Positions 46,604 through 55,300 of a stretch of 64,000 nt of DNA are shown here, one piece after another (the stretch's first letter is position 1; every line of letters starts with the position of its first letter). The position numbers and the translations under genes are program-made. Source of the stretch: Caenispirillum salinarum_A (lineage in GTDB: Bacteria; Pseudomonadota; Alphaproteobacteria; Rhodospirillales; Rhodospirillaceae); assembly GCF_044803115.1 (NCBI RefSeq), contig NZ_CP085224.1, positions 2,232,001-2,296,000 on the forward strand. The letters are read 5' to 3'. Under the pieces are notes generated by a model. That model was not told the DNA's origin. It worked only from the letters and a program-made list of their open reading frames with translations, and ran no database searches.

Positions 46604-46977
46604 TTCGTGCATCATTGCGGCCGGGCCGCGCCGCGCCGTACACGCGCAATGCCTTTGTGTCCGCCCCGCCCTACCCGTGCGGGTAGATCGGCTGCCGCAA
46701 CGGACGGTCATAAGTGTGCGTTGACTTACACGTTTCGTGAAGTTTTCAGCATGTCCGGCCGCTCTTTTGCGACCGCGAATGTCCCGCGTCGTCGTGCGGA
46801 ATGACTCATTCCCGTTCTTGAACAGTAGCTTAACCGAAAAGCAGTTAAGTTCTCTTTGTGCGTTGCAAAACAAGGGCTTACACACAGCGCGCCCTTGAAA
46901 AACGCGCCGCGATGCGTAGTTTCAGAGGGACCAACCGGCCGCATCGCGCGGACCGACCGTCATTTCGGGGAGGAACC
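46604..46977 (+). promoter_or_regulatory. Control region of the pyruvate dehydrogenase operon
   Basis: 374 bp without a gene. It contains a palindrome CTACCCG-TG-CGGGTAG (46671-46686), an inverted repeat CTTAAC-N9-GTTAAG (46829-46849) and a promoter-like pair TTGAAA (46895-46900), 16 bp, TAGTTT (46917-46922). A second TTGACT (about 46720-46725) lies upstream without a good -10. The two palindromes are candidate operators. No regulator gene is adjacent. Confidence 0.5.
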
Positions 46978-47994
46978 ATGGCCACCCAACGCCGCAAGCC
47001 CAAGTCCTCTGCCCCCCAGAGCGACGTTTCCATCACCCCCGACGATCTCAAGGCCTACTACCGCGACATGCTCCTGATCCGCCGCTTCGAGGAGAAGGCG
47101 GGTCAGCTGTACGGCATGGGCCTGATCGGCGGGTTCTGTCACCTCTACATCGGACAGGAAGCCGTCGTCGTCGGCGTGCAGGCCTGCGCCAATCCGGGTG
47201 ACACCATCATCACCAGCTACCGCGACCACGGCCACATGCTGGCGACCCAGATGGACCCCAAGGGCGTGATGGCCGAACTGACGGGCCGGCGCGGGGGCTA
47301 TTCCAAGGGCAAGGGCGGCTCCATGCACATGTTCAGCCGCGAGAAGGGCTTCTTCGGCGGTCACGGCATCGTCGGTGCTCAGGTGCCGCTGGGTACGGGC
47401 CTGGCCTTCGCCCACAAGTACAACGAGGACAACGGCGTCACCTACTGCTACCTGGGTGACGGCGCGGTGAACCAGGGCCAGGTCTACGAAAGCTTCAACA
47501 TGGCCGCCCTGTGGAAGCTGCCGGTGATTTACGTCATCGAGAACAACAAGTACGGCATGGGCACGTCGGTCGCCCGCCACTCCGCCAACCCCGATCTGCA
47601 CGAGCGCGGCCACGCCTACGGCATTCCCGGCAAGGCGGTGGACGGCATGGACGTGGTCAACGTCCGCAAGGAGACGCAGGGCGTGGTCGACTGGGTGCGC
47701 GAGGGCAACGGCCCCTACATCCTGGAGATGGAAACCTACCGCTACCGCGGCCACTCCATGTCCGACCCGGCCAAGTACCGCACCAAGGAAGAGGTGTCGA
47801 AGATGCGGTCGGAACGCGACCCCATCGACAACCTCCGCAAGCGCCTCATGGACGAGGCCGGCATGAGCGAGGACGACCTCAAGCAGATCGACAAGGAGAT
47901 CAAGGGCATCGTCGCCGAGGCGGCCGAGTTCGCGCAGAACAGCCCGGAACCCGATCCGGCCGAGCTGTACACCGAAGTGCTGGTTGACCTCTGA
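46978..47994 (+). CDS. pdhA: Pyruvate dehydrogenase E1 component, alpha subunit
   Basis: 338 residues from ATG 46978 (GGGGAGGAACC upstream); a longer frame from 46858 reads as non-coding. Thiamine-diphosphate binding GDGAVNQGQVYESFNMAALW (about 161-180) then VIENNKYGMGT. The phosphorylation-loop-like YRYRGHSMSDPAKYRTKEE (about 258-276) is present. GGKGGSMHMF and GGHGIVGAQ contact the cofactor. It pairs with PdhB to decarboxylate pyruvate. The next gene is 24 bp downstream. Confidence 0.97.
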   Translation: MATQRRKPKSSAPQSDVSITPDDLKAYYRDMLLIRRFEEKAGQLYGMGLIGGFCHLYIGQEAVVVGVQACANPGDTIITSYRDHGHMLATQMDPKGVMAELTGRRGGYSKGKGGSMHMFSREKGFFGGHGIVGAQVPLGTGLAFAHKYNEDNGVTYCYLGDGAVNQGQVYESFNMAALWKLPVIYVIENNKYGMGTSVARHSANPDLHERGHAYGIPGKAVDGMDVVNVRKETQGVVDWVREGNGPYILEMETYRYRGHSMSDPAKYRTKEEVSKMRSERDPIDNLRKRLMDEAGMSEDDLKQIDKEIKGIVAEAAEFAQNSPEPDPAELYTEVLVDL

Positions 47995-48018
47995 GGCGAT
48001 AGGAGCGAGCGAAGACCA

Positions 48019-49485
48019 ATGGCTACTGAAATCCTGATGCCCGCCCTCTCGCCGACCATGACGGAGGGCAAGCTGGCCAAGTGGCTCAAGAAGGAGGGCG
48101 ACGAGGTCGCCGCCGGCGACATTATCGCCGAGATCGAGACCGACAAGGCCACCATGGAGTTCGAGGCGGTCGACGAAGGCACCATGGGCAAGATCCTGGT
48201 CGACGAGGGCACCGAAGGCGTGCAGGTCAACCAGCCCATCGCCATCCTGCTTGAGGAGGGCGACGACGCCTCCGCCGCCGAGGATCTGGCCGCCAAGGCC
48301 GCCGAGGCTCCCGCGGAAAAGCACGAGCCCCAGGCCGAGGTCGGCGCCACCACGCCGCAGCCGGCCGACGACAGCCAGCAGCTCCCCTCCGGCCGCAACG
48401 AACCGCCGGCCGAGCAGCCGCAGACCGGCGAGCTGGTGGAGCCTGTCATCAACACCACCACGGCCTACGCCCCCTACATGGAGGCCGAGCCGACCTACGA
48501 CAAATTCAAGCGCCAGACGGTGCGCGAGGCCCTGCGCGACGCCATGGCCGAGGAAATGCGCAAGGACGAGAAGGTCTTCCTCATGGGCGAGGAAGTGGCC
48601 GAGTACCAGGGCGCCTACAAGGTCACCCAGGGGCTGCTGGACGAGTTCGGCGACAAGCGCGTGATCGATACGCCGATCACCGAGCAGGGCTTCGCCGGGC
48701 TGGGCGTGGGTGCTGCCTTCGGCGGCCTGCGGCCCATCGTCGAGTTCATGACCTTCAACTTCGCCATGCAGGCGATCGACCAGATCATCAACTCGGCGGC
48801 CAAGACCCTTTACATGGCTGGCGGCCAGATGGGCTGCCCCATGGTCTTCCGCGGCCCCAACGGCGCGGCTTCCCGCGTCGCTGCGCAGCACAGCCAGGAC
48901 TACGCCTCGTGGTACGCCCACTGCCCCGGCCTGAAGGTGCTGGCGCCGTGGTCGGCGGCGGACGCCAAGGGCCTGCTCAAGGCCGCCATCCGGGACCCCA
49001 ACCCGGTGGTGTTCCTGGAACACGAGATGATGTACGGCCAGAGCTTCGACGTGCCCGACGTCGAGGACTTCGTGCTGCCCATCGGCAAGGCAAAGGTGGA
49101 GCGCGAGGGCAAGGACGTCACCATCGTCTCGTACTCGCGCATGGTCGGTGTCTCGCTGGATGCGGCGGCGCTGCTGGCCGACGAGGGCATCGACGCCGAG
49201 GTCATCAACCTCCGCACCATTCGCCCCATGGACATCAACACCATCATCGCCAGCGTGCGGAAGACCAACCGCATCGTGACGGTGGAGGAAGGCTGGCCCG
49301 TCGCCGGCATCGGCTCGGAGATCAGTGCGGTCATGATGGAACAGTGCTTCGACTGGCTGGATGCGCCCGTGAAGCGCGTGGCCGGCACCGACGTGCCCAT
49401 GCCCTACGCCGCGAACCTGGAAAAGCTGGCCCTGCCGCAGCCCGAAAACGTTCGGGATGCCGCGAAGGCCGTGCTCTACAAGTAA
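48019..49485 (+). CDS. pdhB: Pyruvate dehydrogenase E1 component, beta subunit with N-terminal lipoyl domain
   Basis: 488 residues. The first 80 form a lipoyl domain (IETDKATMEFEAVDEG, lipoylated Lys43), then an Ala/Pro/Glu-rich linker (about 80-155), then the E1-beta part (VREALRDAMAEEM, GEEVAEYQGAYKVTQGL, PITEQGFAGLGVG, HSQDYASWYAHCPGLKV). Lipoyl-fused E1-beta is known in several alphaproteobacteria. The lipoyl DNA is nearly identical to that of pdhC. It provides the E1 heterotetramer with PdhA. Confidence 0.97.
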   Translation: MATEILMPALSPTMTEGKLAKWLKKEGDEVAAGDIIAEIETDKATMEFEAVDEGTMGKILVDEGTEGVQVNQPIAILLEEGDDASAAEDLAAKAAEAPAEKHEPQAEVGATTPQPADDSQQLPSGRNEPPAEQPQTGELVEPVINTTTAYAPYMEAEPTYDKFKRQTVREALRDAMAEEMRKDEKVFLMGEEVAEYQGAYKVTQGLLDEFGDKRVIDTPITEQGFAGLGVGAAFGGLRPIVEFMTFNFAMQAIDQIINSAAKTLYMAGGQMGCPMVFRGPNGAASRVAAQHSQDYASWYAHCPGLKVLAPWSAADAKGLLKAAIRDPNPVVFLEHEMMYGQSFDVPDVEDFVLPIGKAKVEREGKDVTIVSYSRMVGVSLDAAALLADEGIDAEVINLRTIRPMDINTIIASVRKTNRIVTVEEGWPVAGIGSEISAVMMEQCFDWLDAPVKRVAGTDVPMPYAANLEKLALPQPENVRDAAKAVLYK

Positions 49486-49509
49486 ATCCGGCGGAAGGAG
49501 ACAAGGCAC

Positions 49510-50877
49510 ATGGCGACCCAGATCCTGATGCCGGCGCTGTCGCCCACCATGACGGAGGGCAAGCTGGCGAAATGGTTGAAGAAGGAAGGTGACACGGTCG
49601 AGAGCGGCGACATCATCGCCGAGATCGAGACCGACAAGGCCACCATGGAGTTCGAGGCGGTCGACGAGGGCACCATCGGCAAGATCCTCGTCGACGAAGG
49701 CACCGAGGGCGTCCAGGTCAATCAGCCCATCGCCATCCTGCTGGAGGAAGGCGAGGACGAAAGCGCGATCGAAAGCGCCGAGGCCCCGGCCGGCGCCGGT
49801 GGCGGCGAGGCCAGGCTGGAGGCCCCGCAGCCCGAAAGCCCGCCCAAGCCCGCCATGGAGGGTGCCGCGGCGACCCCGGCCCCCGCCGAGGCCGCCACGC
49901 CGTCCGCTCCGTCGGGGCAGGCGAGCACGGGCAAGGGCGGCGGCCGCATCTTCGCAAGCCCGCTCGCCAAGCGCATGGCCAAGGACGCCGGGCTTGACCT
50001 GGGCCAGATCAAGGGCACCGGCCCCAAGGGCCGCATCGTGAAGGCCGACATCGAAAAGGCCAAGGCCGAGGGTGTCGGCAAGGCCGCCGCTCCCGCCGCC
50101 AAGAAGGAGGGGGCCGTCGCGGCCGCGCCGCAGGCGCCGGGTGCCGCCAAGGCCGCCGCCTCGGCGACGCCGGAGCAGGTCGCCATGGGCCGGCCGTACC
50201 GGCTGGAGCCCAACTCGGGCATGCGCAAGACCATCGCCAAGCGCCTGAGCGAATCCAAGCAGACCGTCCCCCACTTCTACCTGACGGTGGACCTGGAGAT
50301 CGACGAGCTGCTGGACCTGCGCAAGCGCCTGAACGCCAAGGCGGACGGCGACTACAAGCTGTCGGTCAACGACCTTATCATCAAGGCCGTCGCCGCCGCC
50401 CTGAAGAAGGTGCCGGCCGCCAACGCCACCTGGACCGACGAGGGCATCCTCTACTGGGAGGACATCGACGTCTCGGTGGCTGTGGCGACCGAGGGCGGGC
50501 TGATCACGCCCATCATCAAGAAGGCCGACCAGAAGGGCCTGGCGACCATCTCCAACGACATGAAGGACCTCGCCAAGCGCGCCCGCGACGGCAAGCTCAA
50601 GCCCGAGGAATACCAGGGCGGCGGGTTCTCCATCTCGAACCTGGGCATGTTCGGCATCCGCGAGTTCTCGGCCATCATCAACCCGCCGCAGGGCTGCATC
50701 CTGGCCGTGGGCACCGGCGAGCAGCGCCCCATCGTCAAGGACGGCGCGCTGACCATCGCCACCATGATGACCTGCACGCTGTCGGTCGACCATCGCGTGG
50801 TCGACGGCGCGGTGGGCGCGGAATTCCTGGCCGCCTTCAAGGCGATCGTCCAGGACCCGCTGTCCATCATGCTGTAA
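49510..50877 (+). CDS. pdhC: Dihydrolipoamide acetyltransferase (E2) of pyruvate dehydrogenase
   Basis: 455 residues with one N-terminal lipoyl domain (Lys43 in IETDKATMEFEAVDEG), a Pro/Ala linker, the E3-binding domain (RIFASPLAKRMAKDAGL, then GTGPKGRIVKADIEKA, about 148-185), a second linker and the catalytic acetyltransferase core. The active-site TLSVDHRVVDGAVGAEF (about 425-441) has the His and Asp. It transfers the acetyl group from lipoate to CoA. GGAAGGAGA precedes the ATG. It follows pdhB by 24 bp. Confidence 0.97.
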   Translation: MATQILMPALSPTMTEGKLAKWLKKEGDTVESGDIIAEIETDKATMEFEAVDEGTIGKILVDEGTEGVQVNQPIAILLEEGEDESAIESAEAPAGAGGGEARLEAPQPESPPKPAMEGAAATPAPAEAATPSAPSGQASTGKGGGRIFASPLAKRMAKDAGLDLGQIKGTGPKGRIVKADIEKAKAEGVGKAAAPAAKKEGAVAAAPQAPGAAKAAASATPEQVAMGRPYRLEPNSGMRKTIAKRLSESKQTVPHFYLTVDLEIDELLDLRKRLNAKADGDYKLSVNDLIIKAVAAALKKVPAANATWTDEGILYWEDIDVSVAVATEGGLITPIIKKADQKGLATISNDMKDLAKRARDGKLKPEEYQGGGFSISNLGMFGIREFSAIINPPQGCILAVGTGEQRPIVKDGALTIATMMTCTLSVDHRVVDGAVGAEFLAAFKAIVQDPLSIML

Positions 50878-50908
50878 CCGCGACCACGCGACGAAGGAGA
50901 CCATCGAC

Positions 50909-52312
50909 ATGGCTGAGAACACGTTCGATCTCGTGGTCGTCGGGGCGGGCCCCGGCGGCTACGTCGCCGCCATCCGGGCCGCCCAGCTGGGCATGAAGAC
51001 GGCCATCGTGGAGCGCGAGCACCTGGGGGGCATCTGCCTCAACTGGGGCTGCATCCCGACCAAGGCGCTGCTGCGCACCGCCGACATCTACCGCACCTTC
51101 AAGCACGCCAAGGACTTCGGCCTGAAGGCGGGCGATATCGGCTTTGACCTGGATGCCGTGGTGAAGCGCTCGCGCGGCGTGGCGAACCAACTGTCCAGCG
51201 GCGTGAAGCACCTTCTGAAGAAGAACAAGGTGCAGGTCTTCGACGGCCACGGCCAGTTGGCCGGCGAGGGCAAGGTGAAGGTGGAGAAGGACGGCAAGGC
51301 CGTCGCCGACATCTCCGCCAAGCACATCATCCTGGCGACCGGCGCGCGCGCCAAGACCTTCCCCGGCCTGGAGGCTGACGGCGAGTTGGTGTGGACCTAC
51401 AGGCACGCGCTCGTGCCCAACACCATGCCGAAAAAGCTGCTGGTCGTCGGCTCGGGTGCCATCGGCATCGAGTTCGCGAGCTTCTTCTCCACCATGGGCG
51501 CCGAGGTGACCGTGGTGGAGCTGCTGGACCGCATCACCCCGGCGGAAGACCCGGAAATCTCGGCGTTCCTGGAAAAGGCGCTGAAGAAGGACGGGCTCAA
51601 GATTAAGACCAAAACCAAGGTAGCCGAGCTGAAGAAGGGCAAGGGCGAGGTCACCGCCGTCCTGGACGAGAACGGCAAGAAATCCGAAATCACCGTCGAC
51701 CGCGTCATCATGGCCGTCGGCATCCAGCCCAACGTGGAAAACATCGGCCTCGACAAGGTGAAGGTGGAGCAGGACAAGGCCGGCTTCCTGCAGGTGGACG
51801 GCTATTGCCGCACCGGCACGCCGGGCGTCTACGCCATCGGCGACTTGGTGCAGGGGCCGTGGCTCGCCCACAAGGCCAGCCACGAGGCCATCGTCTGCGT
51901 GGAGAAGATCGCGGGGATGGAGGGCGTGCACCCCATCAACCGCGAGCACATCCCCGCCTGCACCTACTGCCACCCGCAGGTGGCGTCCGTCGGCCTGACC
52001 GAAGCGAAAGCGAAGGAGAAGGGCCACGACGTCAAGGTTGGCCGCTTCCCCTTCGTCGGCAACGGCAAGGCCATCGCCCTGGGCGAGCCGGACGGCCTTG
52101 TGAAGACCGTCTTCGACGCCAAGACCGGCGAACTGCTGGGCGCGCACATGGTGGGCGCCGAGGTGACGGAGCTGATCCAGGGCTACTCCATCGCCAAGAC
52201 GCTGGAAACGACGGAGGAGGAGTTGATGCACACCATCTTCCCGCATCCGACGTTGTCCGAGATGATGCACGAGTCCGTGCTTGACGCCTATGGCAAGGCG
52301 ATCCATTTCTAA
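50909..52312 (+). CDS. lpdA: Dihydrolipoamide dehydrogenase (E3)
   Basis: 467 residues. FAD site VVVGAGPGGYVAAIRAAQLG (about 8-27); redox-active Cys pair in GGICLNWGCIPTKALL (about 41-56); NAD site VVGSGAIGIEFASFFSTMG (about 180-198); second FAD contact GVYAIGDLVQGPWLAHKA; catalytic His-Glu in HPTLSEMMHESV (about 446-457). It reoxidises the lipoyl groups of E2 and PdhB and passes electrons to NAD+. It is eight bases from the lipA start. Confidence 0.98.
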   Translation: MAENTFDLVVVGAGPGGYVAAIRAAQLGMKTAIVEREHLGGICLNWGCIPTKALLRTADIYRTFKHAKDFGLKAGDIGFDLDAVVKRSRGVANQLSSGVKHLLKKNKVQVFDGHGQLAGEGKVKVEKDGKAVADISAKHIILATGARAKTFPGLEADGELVWTYRHALVPNTMPKKLLVVGSGAIGIEFASFFSTMGAEVTVVELLDRITPAEDPEISAFLEKALKKDGLKIKTKTKVAELKKGKGEVTAVLDENGKKSEITVDRVIMAVGIQPNVENIGLDKVKVEQDKAGFLQVDGYCRTGTPGVYAIGDLVQGPWLAHKASHEAIVCVEKIAGMEGVHPINREHIPACTYCHPQVASVGLTEAKAKEKGHDVKVGRFPFVGNGKAIALGEPDGLVKTVFDAKTGELLGAHMVGAEVTELIQGYSIAKTLETTEEELMHTIFPHPTLSEMMHESVLDAYGKAIHF

Positions 52313-52319
52313 GGGCATC

Positions 52320-53312
52320 ATGACCGACGAGCCGACCACCACCGCCCCCGCTTCCCCGACGTCGTCCGACGGCGGCGCCGAGACCTCGACTCCGGCCAAC
52401 CGGACCTCGGGATATCAGCGCAAGCCGGACTGGATTCGCGTCAAGGCGCCGACCTCCAAGGAGTATGGCGAGACCCGCCAGCTCATGCGGCGGCTGTCGC
52501 TCAACACGGTGTGCGAGGAAGCGGCCTGCCCCAACATCGGCGAGTGCTGGAAGAACCGGCACGCGACGGTGATGATCATGGGCGACACCTGCACGCGGGC
52601 CTGCCGGTTCTGCAACATCAAGACCGGCATGCCGAACCGCCTGGACCCCGACGAGCCGCGCAACGTGGCAGAGGCCGTGGGCGAGATGCACCTGCGGCAT
52701 GTGGTTATCACGTCGGTCGACCGCGACGACCTGGAAGACGGCGGGGCGGCGCATTTCGTGAAGGTGATCGAGGCCGTGCGGGAGCACGCGCCGGGCACCA
52801 CCATCGAAATCCTCACGCCCGACTTCCGCAACAAGGAAGGCGCCATCAAGCGCGTGGCGGAGGCCCGGCCCGACGTTTTCAACCACAACCTGGAGACCGT
52901 GCCGCGCCTCTACCCGTCCATCCGGCCGGGCGCGCGCTACTTCGGCTCCCTGCGTCTGCTGGAGATGGCGAAGGACACCGCGCCCGACATCTTCACCAAG
53001 TCGGGCATCATGGTGGGCCTGGGCGAGACGAAGGAAGAGGTCTTCCAGGTGATGGACGACCTGCGCTCGGCCAAGGTGGACTTCATCACCATCGGCCAGT
53101 ACCTGCAGCCGACGCCCAAGCATGCGCCGGTGGACCGTTTCGTCACGCCGGCGGAGTTCGAGGACTACGCCCGCATGGCCCGCGCCAAGGGCTTCCTGAT
53201 GGTCTCGGCGACGCCGCTGACGCGCTCCTCCTACCACGCCGACCGCGACTACGAGCAGCTGAAGGCCGCGCGCATGAAGGCGCTTGGCCAGGCCGCCCCG
53301 GCGGCGGAGTAG
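52320..53312 (+). CDS. lipA: Lipoyl synthase (radical SAM)
   Basis: 330 residues from ATG 52320. It inserts two sulfurs into octanoyl chains on lipoyl domains. The auxiliary cluster Cys triad is CEEAACPNIGEC (about 62-73) and the radical-SAM triad is CTRACRFC (about 88-95). The C-terminal RSSYHAD keeps the Ser that ligates the auxiliary cluster. HNLETVPRLYPSIRPGA and SGIMVGLGET are standard. Its place right after lpdA links lipoate formation to the complex that uses it. No lipB is visible. Confidence 0.97.
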   Translation: MTDEPTTTAPASPTSSDGGAETSTPANRTSGYQRKPDWIRVKAPTSKEYGETRQLMRRLSLNTVCEEAACPNIGECWKNRHATVMIMGDTCTRACRFCNIKTGMPNRLDPDEPRNVAEAVGEMHLRHVVITSVDRDDLEDGGAAHFVKVIEAVREHAPGTTIEILTPDFRNKEGAIKRVAEARPDVFNHNLETVPRLYPSIRPGARYFGSLRLLEMAKDTAPDIFTKSGIMVGLGETKEEVFQVMDDLRSAKVDFITIGQYLQPTPKHAPVDRFVTPAEFEDYARMARAKGFLMVSATPLTRSSYHADRDYEQLKAARMKALGQAAPAAE

Positions 53313-53319
53313 GGCGCCC

Positions 53320-53799
53320 ATGCCGACACACGCCGAGAAACGCTTCCTGCCGTACACGCCCCAAGAGCTTTACGCCCTTGTGGCGGACGTCGAGAAGTAT
53401 CCGGAATTCCTGCCGTGGTGCCTGGCGGCGCGCATCAAACGCCGCGAGGGCCACGTTTTCTGGGCGGACCTGGTCATCGGCTTCAAGATGGTGCGCGAAC
53501 GCTTCACCAGCCGCGTCGCCCTGTCGCCGGAGCAGTGCCGCATCGACGTGACCTACACGGAAGGCCCGTTCAAGTACCTGAACAACCATTGGGCGTTCCT
53601 GGAAAGCGACGGCGGCTGCACCATCGACTTCTACGTCGACTTCGAGTTCCGCTCTGCCTTCCTGCAGAAAATCATCGGCGCCCTGTTCTCGGAAGCTGTG
53701 GCCCGCATGGTCGCGGCGTTCGAAAAGCGCGCCCAGCAGCTCTACGGCCCGCGCGAGGGCAAGAGTAGGATTCTCGAAAAGGGCGGCACGATCCGCTGA
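53320..53799 (+). CDS. COQ10/RatA-family START-domain protein
   Basis: 159 residues, starting seven bases after lipA. The family start is PTHAEKRFLPYTPQELYALVADVEKYPEFLPW (shown here in part: YTPQELYALVADVEKYPEFL). Conserved strands VIGFKMVRERFTSRV and GPFKYLNNHWAF, and the long C-terminal amphipathic helix (GALFSEAVARMVAAFEKRA), define the lipid-binding START fold. In mitochondria and alphaproteobacteria these proteins bind ubiquinone or help use it. The RatA toxin annotation given in E. coli is unlikely here. A quinone role is inferred from the family. Confidence 0.88.
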   Translation: MPTHAEKRFLPYTPQELYALVADVEKYPEFLPWCLAARIKRREGHVFWADLVIGFKMVRERFTSRVALSPEQCRIDVTYTEGPFKYLNNHWAFLESDGGCTIDFYVDFEFRSAFLQKIIGALFSEAVARMVAAFEKRAQQLYGPREGKSRILEKGGTIR

Positions 53800-53905
53800 G
53801 AGCGCAGTGCTCCCACGCTCCCGATGAGCGGGGGTGGCGTGGGGGGCGGCGCATGGTGTGCGTCGGGCCCCAGGCGGCAGCCCAGGCGCGCAACACTCAA
53901 GCGGC

Positions 53906-54436
53906 TCAGTCTCCGCCGTGGGGCCGATCCGTCCGCAATTCCTCCAGCACCATGCGCAGCGCCGCCTTGATGCTCTGCTTGCGGACCGCCGTGCGGTCGC
54001 CGTCGAAGTGGTGGCGCTTCGCATAGGCTTCCTTGCCTTCGCGCGCGAGGCCGATCCAGACCGTCCCGACCGGCTTGTCCTCAGACCCGCCGCCGGGCCC
54101 GGCGACTCCGGTCACCGATACAGCGACGCCCACGTGCGCCCGCTCCCGCGCCCCGGCGGCCATGGCTTCCGCGACCGGCTCGCTGACGGCGCCGTGCGCC
54201 TCGATCATGCCGGCGGGAACGCCGAGCATCTCGGTCTTGGCTTCGTTGGAATAGGTGATGAAGCCCCGGTCCATAACACCCGACGACCCGGCGATGGCGG
54301 TCAGACAGCCGGCGATCAGGCCGCCGGTGCAGCTTTCGGCCGTCGCCAGGTGCGTGCGGGCGACGACGCAGGCATCCAGCACCGCTGTCGCCAGGTCCAT
54401 GAGGGATTTGTCAAGCAGTTCGCCGGGATGACTCAT
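53906..54436 (-). CDS. pncC: CinA C-terminal-type nicotinamide-nucleotide amidohydrolase
   Basis: 176 residues. It deamidates NMN to nicotinic acid mononucleotide in pyridine-nucleotide salvage. Motifs: LATAESCTGGLIAGCLTAIA (about 30-49), GFITYSNEAKTEMLGVP, GAVSEPVAEAMAAGAR, VTGVAGPGGGSEDKPVGTVW (about 109-128). Length is that of the stand-alone domain without the N-terminal MoCF-like part. It is convergent with the COQ10-like gene and shares a 106-bp gap with no clear terminator. The next gene on its strand, pgpA, is 25 bp upstream. Confidence 0.93.
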   Translation of the reverse strand: MSHPGELLDKSLMDLATAVLDACVVARTHLATAESCTGGLIAGCLTAIAGSSGVMDRGFITYSNEAKTEMLGVPAGMIEAHGAVSEPVAEAMAAGARERAHVGVAVSVTGVAGPGGGSEDKPVGTVWIGLAREGKEAYAKRHHFDGDRTAVRKQSIKAALRMVLEELRTDRPHGGD

Positions 54437-54461
54437 GGGGGAATCCTGTCAGGGCAAGGCT

Positions 54462-54977
54462 TTAGAGTAGGAACGTGAGAACAAGATAGAGGGCTGCCGT
54501 GCTGTAGGCGCCGGCCAGCAGGTCGTCGACCATGACGCCGAATCCGCCGCCGACGTGACGGTCCGCCCAGCTGACGGGCCACGGCTTGGTCATGTCGAAG
54601 ATGCGGAACAGCACAAAGCCGATCACATAGGGCCAGAAGGCGACCGGCGCGACGGAAAGGGTCAGCCATTGCGCCGCCACCTCGTCGATGACGATGAGCC
54701 CCGGGTCCTTCACGCCCGCTCGCTTGCAATACACGTCCGATGCCCAGACACCGATGGCGAAGACCAGCAGCGCGGCGGGCACAAGCATCCAGGGCGCGCC
54801 GAACCATGCGATGGCGGCGGCGAAGGGCAGGGCGGCCAGCGAGCCGGCCGTGCCCGGCATCACCGGCGACAGACCGGCGCCGAACCAGGTGACCACGAGG
54901 GTCAGCCACAGCGGCTGGGGCGGCCGGCGATGCCGGGTCGGGTCCCGCGCGTGCAAGGGATCGAACGTGGTGGACAT
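54462..54977 (-). CDS. pgpA: Phosphatidylglycerophosphatase A
   Basis: 171 residues from ATG 54977 (AAGGA four bases upstream); a longer frame upstream reads as non-coding. It dephosphorylates phosphatidylglycerol phosphate at the membrane. Motifs: GLSPVMPGTAGSLAALPFA (about 35-53), KDPGLIVIDEVAAQWL (about 90-105) with the acidic metal site, and FRIFDMTKPWPVSW (about 126-139). Three to four membrane helices. It probably forms a pair with pncC. Confidence 0.92.
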   Translation of the reverse strand: MSTTFDPLHARDPTRHRRPPQPLWLTLVVTWFGAGLSPVMPGTAGSLAALPFAAAIAWFGAPWMLVPAALLVFAIGVWASDVYCKRAGVKDPGLIVIDEVAAQWLTLSVAPVAFWPYVIGFVLFRIFDMTKPWPVSWADRHVGGGFGVMVDDLLAGAYSTAALYLVLTFLL

Positions 54978-55300
54978 CGCTTCCTTCGGACTGAGCGCGG
55001 GGCGGTTTTTCTTGCACCGTTCCTGAAACGACGGATAAAGTACCCGCGCCTTGAGAAAAGGCGGCGCTACCATGCCGCATCCGGACGGTCAGGTCGAGGG
55101 TCTGGCCGGATGTTTGCGGGGACTGCCCGGTGCGTCGCTGAAAGAATGAACAGGGCGAGGGGGTACCGGGGAAGCGTTTCTGTTCGTGACCCGTCGGTGC
55201 CGGTGATGACCACCGTCACGGACAGGCCCGGCACGGCGTGACAATGTCGTGGTGCGGCACACCCCTTCAAGGCCGGTGAGAGAGTCGCAACAGGAAGCCC
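54978..55300. other. Intergenic region between pgpA and the M23 peptidase gene
   Basis: No gene is seen. A TTGCAC (55013-55018) followed 16 bp later by GATAAA (about 55035-55040) is a promoter-like pair on the plus strand. A loose inverted repeat (GTGCCGGTGATGACCACC region, about 55197-55214) has no clear partner. The last 60 bp lead to the M23 start with AGGA near 55290. Confidence 0.4.

Noticed and set aside
46960..50922. Very long open frame (about 1320 codons) on the minus strand across pdhA-pdhB-pdhC
   Set aside because: It is antisense to four clear enzyme genes and arises from G/C-rich codon structure. Its translation is His/Gly/Asp-rich low-complexity with no domain.
53320..53799. 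Toxin of a RatAB toxin-antitoxin pair
   Set aside because: No RatB-like gene is adjacent, and in alphaproteobacteria this START protein with lipA upstream is best read as COQ10-like.
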